From: JBAWYM01 sp037143575
Lineage (GTDB): Bacteria > Patescibacteriota > Gracilibacteria > Peribacterales > Peribacteraceae
NCBI GenBank assembly: GCA_037143575.1
Contig: JBAWYM010000001.1
Coordinates: 1 to 64,000, forward strand
DNA: 64,000 nt
Reading direction: 5' to 3'
In this document: positions 16,741 through 25,455 of the stretch, piece by piece
How positions within the stretch are numbered: the stretch's first letter is position 1
How the letters are laid out: each line of letters opens with the position of its first letter
Position numbers and translations under genes: made by a program
Notes under the pieces: model-generated
Told to the model about the DNA's origin: nothing
Database searches by the model: none
The model's input: the letters and a program-made list of their open reading frames with translations, nothing else

Positions 16741-17400
16741 ATGGCCGATCCGACACCCCCCACGCCTCCCCGTCCCGGTGATCCCGTCCCCGCAGGAGGG
16801 CTCGATCCCACGCAGGTTTTCGGTACGCCACCGCCACCGCCTCCACAGGCCGGTGCCGCTGGTGCTGCCGGAGCCAAGCCTGTAGCCGGTGCTGCTGGTG
16901 CGCAGGATGATGGTGCGATTCCACAGGACATGGGTCCGCCACCGCCTCCGGTGGGGACGATCGCGACCAAGGAAATGGGATTCGATGATGAGGACATCCG
17001 TATTCTCGGCGAAATCGGCAATTACCGCTTCGGGAGCATTACGGTTTCACTGACCAATGACAATATCATCGTCCCCGCTCATACCGAGACGAAGATGGAC
17101 GAGCAGCTTTTCTTGACCTTGCTCCGCGGTTCCATCTCCCTCACACGCGACGAGAAGTGGCGCATCATCCAGGCCATTCCCAAGCTCAGTCAGTTCCAGA
17201 TCGATGAGCTCCAGAAGATCCTGGAGGAGGAGAAGAAGAAGTTCTCCGAGCTCTCGCCCAAGCACCTCCTTCAGCTTCAGAAGTTGGAACAGAAGCACGC
17301 CGCCGACTGGACCGATCTGCAGGCTGTCACCGTGCAGACGGCCGCCAAGAGCGACGAAGCAGCGAAGGCAGAGGAGATCAGGAAACAACTGGGGCTATAA
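16741..17400 (+). CDS. Pro/Ala-rich protein with C-terminal coiled coil
   Basis: 219 residues. Residues 1-72 are low-complexity (polyproline stretches, GAAGAAGAK). Residues 80-145 form a folded-looking part ('GFDDEDIRILGEIGNYRFGSI', reading across to 'TLLRGSISLTRDEKWRIIQ'), then a long Lys/Glu-rich coiled coil to the end. No signal peptide, so probably cytoplasmic. Function unknown. TACAAT lies about 30 bases before the ATG. Confidence 0.72.
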   Translation: MADPTPPTPPRPGDPVPAGGLDPTQVFGTPPPPPPQAGAAGAAGAKPVAGAAGAQDDGAIPQDMGPPPPPVGTIATKEMGFDDEDIRILGEIGNYRFGSITVSLTNDNIIVPAHTETKMDEQLFLTLLRGSISLTRDEKWRIIQAIPKLSQFQIDELQKILEEEKKKFSELSPKHLLQLQKLEQKHAADWTDLQAVTVQTAAKSDEAAKAEEIRKQLGL

Positions 17401-17442
17401 TTGGATTTTTTGAGCATAGTGCTGTTATGAGTATGTTGAGCA

Positions 17443-17526
17443 TTGGCGATTTGAAATTTGCGAATTGCGATTGATTACTGAATGGGACTACAAATCGCAA
17501 TTCGCCAATCAAGAAATCGCAAATCT
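17443..17526. repeat. AATCGCAATTCGCAAATC repeat, palindromic copy
   Basis: GCGATTTGAAATTTGCGAAT...AATCGCAATTCGCCAATC...GAAATCGCAAATC; arms are inverted around a short centre between convergent genes. Confidence 0.8.
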
Positions 17527-17527
17527 T

Positions 17528-18106
17528 TTAGATAACGTTCATCCGATACACCACAAACACTCCAATTCCAATGAGAGTGAAAAGTAGGCCGCTCTTCCAA
17601 CTCCCCTCAATCTTCTTCCACATGCCGCTGAGGAGCAGAAAAAGCCACGCAGCGAACGTGAAACTGAGGACGAGGGGAGAGAGGAAGAGTCCCTCCAGGA
17701 AGGGAATATCAAAAGGGAGAAGCCGAAACGATGTGTACGACCCGATGGCGTAGACCAGGAAGTACCACGCGAGGAGCCAGCCCGCATAGAGCCGAAGCGT
17801 ATCGATCAGCGGAAAATAGGTGGATGACGCGGTTTCTGCAGGTGCTGGTGAAGAAGAATTGGGCGCAAATGCATCTGGCGGTTCTGCAACAGCCGAAAAA
17901 AGCTTCTCTGCTTTCTCGGGTGTCAGCTGCTCTCCGGTCACTTCCCAGGGAATCGCATTCTCCGCCATGGTTGTTTCGTGAATTTCCTGAACCGTAAGGG
18001 ATAATTCCTTGAGAGCATCGCGGGCATTCTCGAGGCTTTCGGCAGTTACCGTCCCTTCCTTCATCTTTCCATCACTGTCCTGGGCGGTATAGGAGAATTG
18101 GGGCAT
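17528..18106 (-). CDS. Membrane protein with PilC-like N-terminal segment
   Basis: 192 residues. The opening 'MPQFSYTAQDSDGKMKEGTV' resembles the first 50 residues of type II secretion/type IV pilus PilC (GspF) proteins, but the helical GspF domains do not follow. Instead there is a Ser/Pro/Ala linker and three or four hydrophobic helices (about 103-190). It may be a divergent or reduced envelope protein; a role in pili cannot be claimed because no pilus gene is nearby. Confidence 0.7.
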   Translation of the reverse strand: MPQFSYTAQDSDGKMKEGTVTAESLENARDALKELSLTVQEIHETTMAENAIPWEVTGEQLTPEKAEKLFSAVAEPPDAFAPNSSSPAPAETASSTYFPLIDTLRLYAGWLLAWYFLVYAIGSYTSFRLLPFDIPFLEGLFLSPLVLSFTFAAWLFLLLSGMWKKIEGSWKSGLLFTLIGIGVFVVYRMNVI

Positions 18107-18163
18107 GGGAGGATCATAGCATATTGAGCTGCGACAATTGTACCTGTGAAGAATGAAGTGCTG

Positions 18164-18243
18164 ATATTTGCGATTTGCGATTTACGAATTGCGAATTGAT
18201 CGTGGATAAATCGCAATTCGCAAATCAAGAAATCGCAAATCGT
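18164..18243. repeat. AATCGCAATTCGCAAATC repeat, palindromic copy
   Basis: TTTGCGATTTGCGATTTACG and the inverted AATCGCAATTCGCAAATC flank GATCGTGGATAAA. It sits between two minus-strand genes. Confidence 0.8.
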
Positions 18244-18246
18244 CCT

Positions 18247-19236
18247 CTACTTCTTCTCCGTCGCCGTCAGGTGCGCCGTCATATAATCCACAGCGCCCTT
18301 CAGGCTTGCTGGAGCGGAGATCTCGAAATGCTGATTACCGGTCCAAGCCTTGAATCCAACGACCTTGTCTCCGGAAGACAAAACCTGCCCATCCGTAGCG
18401 CCGGTGGTCGAAATGTCTCCGCTGAGGAGATTGACGACGATCGGTCCGTCACCCACGGCATTAATTTCCGCTGCACTCGCCTCCACGCGCCAGAGCGCAG
18501 TTGTGTTGGCGGAGAAGGAAACGTAGTACCAGTATTTGTGCATGGGAACGCAGAAACCGATGTGATCGGTGCAATACTTCTGCGTCCAGTTGGCATCGGA
18601 GAAATCCTCTTTGGCCATTTTCTTGACGAGTGCGAGGAAAGATTCGGTCGGCACTCCAGCAACAGGAGAAACTGCAGCGACTGAACTGCTCGAAACCGGA
18701 TTCGGCTTGATGACCGGAGGAGTGACAGAAGGTACGGCAGGAGCTTTGCTGGATGCTACGGTTGGGACCGAAGAAACCACTAGCGGGGCTTGGGACTGAA
18801 CGGATGATGTCGGCGCGAAGCTCTCGGATGAAATCAGCGATGCCTCAGATGAGGACGATAAAGGTTCGACAAGGAGCTGAATTTTCTCGACGCGCATAAT
18901 GGTCCCTCCCTGTTCTGTCGTCGGACGCGTGGATCCTGTCACTTCCGCCTCTTCACCGACATAGCCATTGAGATCCACAGTCTCGCTCGACAGCAGAATG
19001 AAACCTCCGGTACTGAGCTGCAGTCGGTGTGTCCCTTCCATGTACACGCTCACGGTATTGGTCTGGACGATTCCCTGATAGACCACATTATGCGTTTCGA
19101 CGACCAGTGCTTCGCTCGAAGCAGGAGCCGACGAGGAAGATTCCCCTGCAGAAGATGGAGTGGTCGTGCTGCTACAGGCGACGAGCAACGTGGGGAGAAG
19201 GATTGCTACGGAGAGAAGGACGGTGCGTGAACGCAT
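18247..19236 (-). CDS. Secreted lipoprotein with Ser-rich linker
   Basis: 329 residues from the ATG at 19236 (MRSRTVLLSVAILLP). The lipobox 'LLVACSS' puts the lipidated Cys near residue 21. Residues 25-140 contain a small beta domain ('GIVQTNTVSVYMEGTHRL'), followed by a Ser/Pro/Val linker and a C-terminal domain with 'DANWTQKYCTDHIGFCVPMH' and 'YWYYVSFSANTTALWRVEAS'. No enzyme motif seen. Membrane-anchored outside the cell. Confidence 0.78.
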   Translation of the reverse strand: MRSRTVLLSVAILLPTLLVACSSTTTPSSAGESSSSAPASSEALVVETHNVVYQGIVQTNTVSVYMEGTHRLQLSTGGFILLSSETVDLNGYVGEEAEVTGSTRPTTEQGGTIMRVEKIQLLVEPLSSSSEASLISSESFAPTSSVQSQAPLVVSSVPTVASSKAPAVPSVTPPVIKPNPVSSSSVAAVSPVAGVPTESFLALVKKMAKEDFSDANWTQKYCTDHIGFCVPMHKYWYYVSFSANTTALWRVEASAAEINAVGDGPIVVNLLSGDISTTGATDGQVLSSGDKVVGFKAWTGNQHFEISAPASLKGAVDYMTAHLTATEKK

Positions 19237-19357
19237 AATTTGGAGAGGAAATTGGAAAGTGGAAAGTGGAAAATGACGTCTTTGAAGCTTTGAGCATTCC
19301 ACGAGAAAATAGATCTGTATTGTAGGCGACTTAAGGAGATGAGGATAGTTGTTCTCC

Positions 19358-19386
19358 AAAAAGAGCGGCCGAAGCCGCTCTCTTTT
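19358..19386 (-). terminator. Rho-independent terminator (bidirectional look)
   Basis: GAGCGGC-TTCG-GCCGCTC with a T-run on the minus strand, 19 bases after the stop of the DsbA-like gene; A/T runs flank both sides. Confidence 0.88.
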
Positions 19387-19404
19387 CAATGACAAAATAC
19401 GAAG

Positions 19405-20145
19405 CTACTTCGCGAGAAGAGCATCGATGGCCGTCTGGAAGTTGGCAACCGGCTGCGCACCGGATACCTCCTTCACCTGCTTGGTCTCATGGTTCACGAT
19501 AATATTTCCCGGAGTTCCGCTGATACCGACCTTGCTGCCGGATTGCTCCATATCGCTGATCTTGGATGCAAACTTGCCACTATCGAGACAGGTCTTGAAG
19601 GCTGCCTCTTTGAGGCCGATGGCCTTGGCATACGTCGCAAGCTGAGCGATGTCGGCACCCTTTGCATAAATCATGTCTGTCATCTCCCAGAACTTCGTGT
19701 TCCCTCCCAATTCGGTAGCACACTCGGTGGCCTCAGCGGCCTTCTGAGCGTTCGGGTGCATTTGGGGCGGAAGCGGGAAGTGACGGAAGACCCAGTTCAC
19801 CTTTCCGCTATTGTCTTTGATGATCTGCTCAATCGTAGGATGCACACGAGCACAGAACGGACATTCCAGATCCGAGTACTCGATGATCGTAATCGGAGCA
19901 TTCACGTCACCACGGATGTGATCCGTCTGGGAATCTACGGGCAGAATATCCGCATAAGCGGGAGCTGTGTCTGCGGGAGGAGCCGCAGGAGGAGTAGGCT
20001 GCTGAGCCGTGGGAGCTATAGCAGTAGGAGCCTTGATGGGTATACTAGTCATTTTCGCTGCGGTGAAACCGACGATGATGCCAATGAGGACCATCGCAAT
20101 GCCAAACCACATCTTGGTATCGGATTGCTGAGAAGAATCAGCCAT
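19405..20145 (-). CDS. Membrane-anchored DsbA-like thiol oxidoreductase
   Basis: 246 residues from the ATG at 20145 (MADSSQQSDTKMW). One N-terminal membrane helix (about 12-31), a Pro/Ala linker, then a thioredoxin-fold domain with active-site Cys95-Pro-Phe-Cys98 in 'YSDLECPFCARVHP' and the cis-Pro region 'GISGTPGNIIV'. It should form or shuffle disulfides in extracytoplasmic proteins; the many Cys-rich secreted proteins in this window (DUF4215 protein, AWxENxGWI protein) are plausible substrates (inference). No DsbB/VKOR is in the window. Confidence 0.9.
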   Translation of the reverse strand: MADSSQQSDTKMWFGIAMVLIGIIVGFTAAKMTSIPIKAPTAIAPTAQQPTPPAAPPADTAPAYADILPVDSQTDHIRGDVNAPITIIEYSDLECPFCARVHPTIEQIIKDNSGKVNWVFRHFPLPPQMHPNAQKAAEATECATELGGNTKFWEMTDMIYAKGADIAQLATYAKAIGLKEAAFKTCLDSGKFASKISDMEQSGSKVGISGTPGNIIVNHETKQVKEVSGAQPVANFQTAIDALLAK

Positions 20146-20274
20146 AGGAGTAGGGGGAAAAATGCCCGCCCAGTGTGCGGGAGGTTTATGAGGTTGTAAA
20201 GTCAGGAAATCTTTCAGCAATGATTGACGAAATTCCGATCGACATTCTGCGCTGCTGTTCAGGAATGTCTCCCC

Positions 20275-21693
20275 TCAAATGCCGCTACCGGATACCGTCG
20301 AACCGGACTCTGCACTCGCATGTAACAATGCGTACTTTCGGGGAATAGACAAGGGCATTCCCTTATAACGTGAAATCAGCGGACGATCTTCGATGCGACC
20401 ATCGCTGTAGGAAACTTCCTGAACCCAAGCGATTTCATTGGAACGAATCGTCTTCGATTCCAACGACTGCTCAGACTGGTCCGTATCGGCGAAATATGGG
20501 CCACGGATGTCAGTCATCCTCCCGTCGGGTGTGCCGTAAATATTCACCACTACTTCCGTTCCTTCATCGTACGACTGAATAAGAATCCAACTTGAAGAAT
20601 CATTCATAAACGTAAGATCCTGCACCCCCGGAAGAACCGTTGCATCAATTCCGACGCCAAATTTTTCATAATAGGACACATATAGGCTGTGATTCGCGCG
20701 CTTTTCGATCGGAAATCCCGCACTCAGAGCTGCTCGGAGAGCTGTCGTAGAAACCTGGCAGATTCCGCCACCGGGAGCCATCACAAGTGTCCCCCCATCG
20801 ATGATGATTTTCGCCATGTACCAGCCGTTGCCCGTCGTGACCGGCTTGCCAATCGTCGCGTTGAACGAGAAGGTTTCACCCGGGCCTACGAGAACATTAC
20901 TGAGATGATCATTCGCAGCTTTTTGGACATTCCTGATACGAGCAGCCGGAGAACCACTGAAATCCGAGCGACCACTGCCGAGAATCGTAAGACTCCCGAG
21001 TTCCCTGCCGGTTGCATTGATAATCGGCCCACCGGACCATGTCAGTGGCAAGGACACACGATCACCACCGGTGACCAGGACATTGGCGATATCATTGGTT
21101 GTTTTCGTCACATCGAACGTGTAACCGAACTTGGCCACTCCATCAGAAATCACACGAAGAACGTCGCCATCATCCACCGTTTCTTGGAGTGTCGATCCGA
21201 CGGGACGAATGATGCCTTCGATAGATGCATACGTGAGCGTCTCTGCAATACTTGCGGTGTCAAGAATGAAATGGGCTTGTGTTGTCGAAATTTCCGGGCG
21301 CATCCACTGCGGATAGGTCTGTACGCCGACAATCCAAGGGTGCGTCGTACCATCAGGAAATCGGAGATCAACTGTGACAGAGCGATTCATGAGAGCGTGC
21401 TGTTCACGAATCGCCGTGACAAGAGCGGATATCGAAGGAGTCGGAAGAGAGCGCTTCGCAAGTCTCCTACTGAGTCGCGCGGCAATACGCAGGAGCGCGG
21501 CATCACTATCGGAAAGAGAGACCGGAACCTCAGATGATTTCCACGATGGCAATAACGGAAGGTTGACGGACGCCGAGAATATCAATGGAGATTGCTTCGA
21601 CGAAAGCATGAATCCCACAGAAAGACTAAGACACAGCGCTCCCAGAGTCAGCGCAATTCCTGTTCGAAAATACTTTGAGTGTTTGAAGTTCAT
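20275..21693 (-). CDS. VanW family protein
   Basis: 472 residues. One N-terminal membrane anchor (about 12-33) is followed by an extracytoplasmic domain and a VanW domain, recognised by 'LVGPGETFSFNATIGKPV', 'GGGICQVSTTALRAALSAGF' and 'PIEKRANHSLYVSYY'. VanW proteins accompany cell-wall genes; the function is unproven, peptidoglycan-related binding or processing is usually assumed. TATAAT is 19 bases before the ATG in a very AT-rich spacer. Confidence 0.9.
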   Translation of the reverse strand: MNFKHSKYFRTGIALTLGALCLSLSVGFMLSSKQSPLIFSASVNLPLLPSWKSSEVPVSLSDSDAALLRIAARLSRRLAKRSLPTPSISALVTAIREQHALMNRSVTVDLRFPDGTTHPWIVGVQTYPQWMRPEISTTQAHFILDTASIAETLTYASIEGIIRPVGSTLQETVDDGDVLRVISDGVAKFGYTFDVTKTTNDIANVLVTGGDRVSLPLTWSGGPIINATGRELGSLTILGSGRSDFSGSPAARIRNVQKAANDHLSNVLVGPGETFSFNATIGKPVTTGNGWYMAKIIIDGGTLVMAPGGGICQVSTTALRAALSAGFPIEKRANHSLYVSYYEKFGVGIDATVLPGVQDLTFMNDSSSWILIQSYDEGTEVVVNIYGTPDGRMTDIRGPYFADTDQSEQSLESKTIRSNEIAWVQEVSYSDGRIEDRPLISRYKGMPLSIPRKYALLHASAESGSTVSGSGI

Positions 21694-21699
21694 AAATGT

Positions 21700-21822
21700 G
21701 GTTGTTATGTATATTATAATATATTATTATTAATTTAGCAAATGATTACTCCATACGTGATATGAGGCAGAATCCCCTTCATCAGATGATTCAAACATAC
21801 AATATGAACAATTTATGTATGC
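21700..21822. other. AT-rich divergent intergenic region
   Basis: ATTATAATATATTATTATTAATTTAG and similar stretches stand out from the surrounding composition. It holds the VanW promoter on the minus strand. No open frame of note. Confidence 0.6.
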
Positions 21823-21892
21823 AATACTATGACTACTGAGTGTCGCAAGCCCTGCTGATTGAATCTCGGCCATTCTGGCCTAGTATCGCGAA

Positions 21893-22795
21893 GTGCAAAA
21901 GCAGCCATTTCATGATCCGGTTCTGCTGGCGGAAGTCCTTTCCCTTCTCGATCCGGTCTCTGGTGAATCCGTTCTCGATGTCACACTCGGGCTCGGGGGA
22001 CATGCATTGGCATTTTTGAAAAAGATAGGGCAGAAAGGTTCTTTCGTCGGAATGGAAGCAGACGCGGAGAATCTCCTTCTCGCGACCAATCGTCTGTCCT
22101 CCTCTCCGGCTGCCGTGAAGCTCATCCACGGAAATTTCCGGGATATCGCTTCGTTCACAATCGACCCAGTGGATATACTTTTTGCTGATTTGGGATTGAG
22201 CTCGCCGCATATCGATGATGCCACACGCGGTTTCTCTTTCCGTGAAGACGCTCCACTCGATTTGCGCTTCGATCGCACGCGGGGACTGAGTGCGGCACAG
22301 TGGCTCTCCGATGCCTCTGAAGCCTCTGTACGTTCAGTGCTACGGGAATACGGTGAGCTTGCTCAAGCCCATCAGATTGCTCGCTCTCTGTGCGCGAAGC
22401 AGCCACAGACAACGAGCGGCGTACAGCAAGCGGTAGAGCAGGCTTGTGGCTGGCGTGCGCGCTCGGTACTGCCACAAGTGTTTCAAGCTCTGCGCATCGC
22501 CGTGAACGATGAATTGGTTGCTCTCGATACTCTCCTTTCCATCGGCCCTACCCTCCTTCTTCCTGGCGGACGTATGGGAATCATCTCGTACCATTCCCTC
22601 GAAGACCGAAGAGTGAAGCAATCTTTCCGTACGCTCGTAACTCCAGAAATTGATCCCCGAACTGGAGGCATCAGTATTCCTGCACCTTTCGCTCTCATCA
22701 CGAGAAAACCCGTTGCCCCATCATCCGAAGAAGTCTCTATCAATCCCCGCGCACGCAGTGCAAAATTTCGGGCGATCCGGAAGATGCGTCTGTGA
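21893..22795 (+). CDS. rsmH: 16S rRNA (cytosine-1402-N4)-methyltransferase
   Basis: 300 residues, normal length. It starts at GTG 21893, six bases after TAGTAT. RsmH methylates C1402 in the decoding centre. Visible: 'HDPVLLAEVLSLL', the SAM loop 'DVTLGLGGHALAFL', 'FADLGLSSPHIDD', 'GFSFREDAPLDLRFD', 'RIAVNDEL' and 'ISYHSLEDRRVKQSF'. The next gene is FtsL-like, the classical first genes of the division and wall cluster, although the rest of that cluster is absent here. Confidence 0.96.
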   Translation: MQKQPFHDPVLLAEVLSLLDPVSGESVLDVTLGLGGHALAFLKKIGQKGSFVGMEADAENLLLATNRLSSSPAAVKLIHGNFRDIASFTIDPVDILFADLGLSSPHIDDATRGFSFREDAPLDLRFDRTRGLSAAQWLSDASEASVRSVLREYGELAQAHQIARSLCAKQPQTTSGVQQAVEQACGWRARSVLPQVFQALRIAVNDELVALDTLLSIGPTLLLPGGRMGIISYHSLEDRRVKQSFRTLVTPEIDPRTGGISIPAPFALITRKPVAPSSEEVSINPRARSAKFRAIRKMRL

Positions 22796-22825
22796 ATATT
22801 GCTCTATCTGCTACACTCCTCATCC

Positions 22826-23200
22826 GTGACCCGACAGTCGACGCCATCGGCTCTCCCCAATCGCTCCTCTTTGGGCCAAATGGTGAATCAGAGCACCGTA
22901 TTACTTATGATATCTATAGGATCACTCATCTTGTTACTCGCTCTGCTCATTCTCTTCCATCAAAACGCAACAGCGACGAAAGGGTACCAGCTGCGCACCC
23001 TCGAGCGGGAACGATCTCAGCTGCTCCTCGAAGAAGAAATTCTCAATATGCAGGTGGCAGAAGCGCAAGCCCTGCACCGATTGACGGAAGATTCCTTGGT
23101 TCAAGTAATGATTCCGATGAAGAATGTCCACTACGTGCAGCAGGATGTAACTGTTGCGGAACGAGAAAAAGACATTGGAAATGGAAATATTACGAAATAG
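22826..23200 (+). CDS. ftsL: FtsL-like division protein
   Basis: 124 residues. I choose GTG at 22826 because TACACT lies eight bases upstream. Cytoplasmic tail of about 25 residues, one membrane helix ('STVLLMISIGSLILLLALLI'), then an outward coiled coil rich in Leu/Glu ('TLERERSQLLLEEEILNMQ'). Size, topology and position right after rsmH fit FtsL, a scaffold that bridges FtsB, FtsQ and FtsW/FtsI at the septum. Sequence alone is weak for this family, so the name rests mainly on synteny. Confidence 0.65.
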   Translation: MTRQSTPSALPNRSSLGQMVNQSTVLLMISIGSLILLLALLILFHQNATATKGYQLRTLERERSQLLLEEEILNMQVAEAQALHRLTEDSLVQVMIPMKNVHYVQQDVTVAEREKDIGNGNITK

Positions 23201-23348
23201 CCATTTGAATGAATATTCCTTTAGTATTCAACAATTCTTCCAGTTTTCCCGGGTGGGATTATTATTAATAGAACATATCTCGTGTACCATGCAAGTTTCA
23301 GAGGAAGATAAAAGTGCGATTCTCTGCTAAAATAACAGGAAAACAAAC

Positions 23349-25367
23349 ATGCATTCCTTTCGACCTCTCTCGCTGGCATTCCTCTTCTGCCTCTTGGGCA
23401 GCGCATTTGGATTCATCCTCCCGAATACATTTCTTCGAGCCGCTGTCACGACTCCAACATTCACTGAATGCATTGGCAAAACGTACCCATCGCCCGGTTG
23501 TCCTCTCAAAGGCATCGGCACCGATATCATCAACTCGTTGGGGCGACCAGTTCATTGCGGAGACGCCATTGTACAATCGAACGAAGGGGAGGAATGCGAT
23601 CTTGGTCGATTTAATGGTATCAGCACGTGCTCAGATGCCTGCACTCTTCTCTACTGTGGCGATACGGTGGTGACACCTTTCCTCGGCGAGGAATGTGAGC
23701 CGACCTTCAATGAAGTGTATGCCATTGATCCGAAGACCGGACAGATTGGAACACAGCGCACATTTACAATCCCCACCTGTGGAAAATCCTGTAGTCCTCC
23801 ATTGTGTGATGTGACAGGTAATTGCTCTGGGGGGTGTGAATGGATATTTCTCGCAACCTGTGCGGGATCAGGAAGCAGCACTTCCCAAAATTCGCCACTG
23901 GAGGTCGTATCGATTGCGCAATCCTCTCTTTTCTCATCTCAGGCTTCCGAGTTGATGCACACAGTTGCGCCCACAGTGCGCTGTGGCGATGGAGTTCTTC
24001 AGGATAGCGAAGAGTGTGATGATGGAATGAGGAATTCTGACCTTCTCCCCAACGCATGCCGGACGAACTGTCGGAAATCCTACTGTGGAGATGCGACGAC
24101 TGACCACGGGGAACAGTGTGATACTGGGGCACGGAACGGACAACTTTGCATATCATCCTACGGGCAAAGCTGCACGTATTGTGCAAGTGATTGTCGCATG
24201 CTAGCAATCCAGGGTCCACGCTGTGGTGATGGAACAGTCGATGAAAGCGAGCAATGTGATGATGCTGCACGCAATGGACAGATCTGTACGCCGACCTACG
24301 GTCAGAGCTGCACGTATTGCATCAGTGATTGCCGCACAAAGACAGTCCAAGGTCCACGCTGCGGAGACGGAACAGTCGATCAGAGCGAGCAGTGTGATGA
24401 CGGTGCACGCAATGGACAGGTCTGTACTGCTTCATACGGCCAGAATTGCTCATACTGTGCAAATGATTGCCGTGAGCTCACATTCCAAGGTCCGCGCTGC
24501 GGTGATGGAGCGGTGGATAAAAGCGAACAGTGCGATGACGGGGCTCGCAACGGACAGATCTGCAGCGCGTCCTATAATCAGACGTGTGACTACTGCACGA
24601 ATGAATGCGCCTTAACAACCATTCATGGCCCTCATTGCGGTGATGCAACGATCAACCTCGGGGAACAATGTGATGATGGCCCAAGAAATTCTGACGTCAT
24701 CCAGAATAGCTGTCGTACCAATTGCACTCTGCCACACTGTGGTGATGAAATCATCGACAAAGGAGAGCAGTGCGATAATGGAGTTCGCAACGGACAGCGG
24801 TGTACAGTTTCCGATGGACAAAGCTGCGATTTCTGTTCACTAGAATGTTCGACCGTTACCCTCAGCGGACCGCGCTGCGGAGACGGCATACTTCAATCCT
24901 CAGAACAGTGTGACGATGGTCCAAGAAATTCGGACGTGATGTCCAATGCCTGCAGAACGACCTGCACTCTCCCCCGGTGTGGAGACGACATTCTCGACAA
25001 AAGTGAATCCTGCGATCAGGGAGCTGCGAATTCTGATGTCGCACCCAATACCTGCCGACTCGACTGCTCACTTCCTCACTGCGGAGATTTCGTCATCGAC
25101 AGAGGAGAGGAATGCGATGGGGGCAAAGATTGCACCTCGCAATGTCGCACAATCGGCTTCTTCGCAGCCCATGCAGGGACCATTGCATCAGGCGGGATCG
25201 CCGCGATCTTCCTCTCACTCATTCTGAGCTTCCTCTTCCGCAGAAACATCCTGTCTACACTGGGATCAGAAATGAATGGGCACACTATTGTTCCCTCCAT
25301 CGATGATGTGCCACTCGATACCATCGAAATGCCGTGGCAGAAGTTCGGAGGAAAGCCGGGGAAGTAA
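23349..25367 (+). CDS. Cys-rich surface protein with DUF4215 repeats and C-terminal anchor
   Basis: 672 residues. A signal peptide (about 1-28) precedes at least nine Cys-rich units of 35-45 residues built on 'CGDG..D.SEQCDDG.RNG..C', the DUF4215 (Myxococcus cysteine-rich) repeat. The variant tails alternate between 'YGQSCTYC..DCR' and 'NSDVxxNxCRTNCxLPHCGD'. A single membrane helix near 606-628 ('GTIASGGIAAIFLSLILSFL') and a basic stop follow, with a 40-residue cytoplasmic tail. A cell-surface display protein; the repeats probably hold disulfides. Ligand unknown. Repeats at DNA level are also similar, so unit number may vary. Confidence 0.88.
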   Translation: MHSFRPLSLAFLFCLLGSAFGFILPNTFLRAAVTTPTFTECIGKTYPSPGCPLKGIGTDIINSLGRPVHCGDAIVQSNEGEECDLGRFNGISTCSDACTLLYCGDTVVTPFLGEECEPTFNEVYAIDPKTGQIGTQRTFTIPTCGKSCSPPLCDVTGNCSGGCEWIFLATCAGSGSSTSQNSPLEVVSIAQSSLFSSQASELMHTVAPTVRCGDGVLQDSEECDDGMRNSDLLPNACRTNCRKSYCGDATTDHGEQCDTGARNGQLCISSYGQSCTYCASDCRMLAIQGPRCGDGTVDESEQCDDAARNGQICTPTYGQSCTYCISDCRTKTVQGPRCGDGTVDQSEQCDDGARNGQVCTASYGQNCSYCANDCRELTFQGPRCGDGAVDKSEQCDDGARNGQICSASYNQTCDYCTNECALTTIHGPHCGDATINLGEQCDDGPRNSDVIQNSCRTNCTLPHCGDEIIDKGEQCDNGVRNGQRCTVSDGQSCDFCSLECSTVTLSGPRCGDGILQSSEQCDDGPRNSDVMSNACRTTCTLPRCGDDILDKSESCDQGAANSDVAPNTCRLDCSLPHCGDFVIDRGEECDGGKDCTSQCRTIGFFAAHAGTIASGGIAAIFLSLILSFLFRRNILSTLGSEMNGHTIVPSIDDVPLDTIEMPWQKFGGKPGK

Positions 25368-25455
25368 TATCCATAGGATAGTATGAAGGGAACAGTATTC
25401 AGTATTATGGGATCACAAACGAACCCTTATCGCTGTATACTTGCCCCTTACCCCA

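Noticed and set aside
17528..18106. PilC/type IV pilus inner membrane protein
   Set aside because: Only the first 50 residues resemble it; the GspF helical domains are missing and no pilus genes are near.
23980..25130. DNA tandem repeat suggestive of a CRISPR or satellite
   Set aside because: It is coding: DUF4215 Cys-rich units in one frame.
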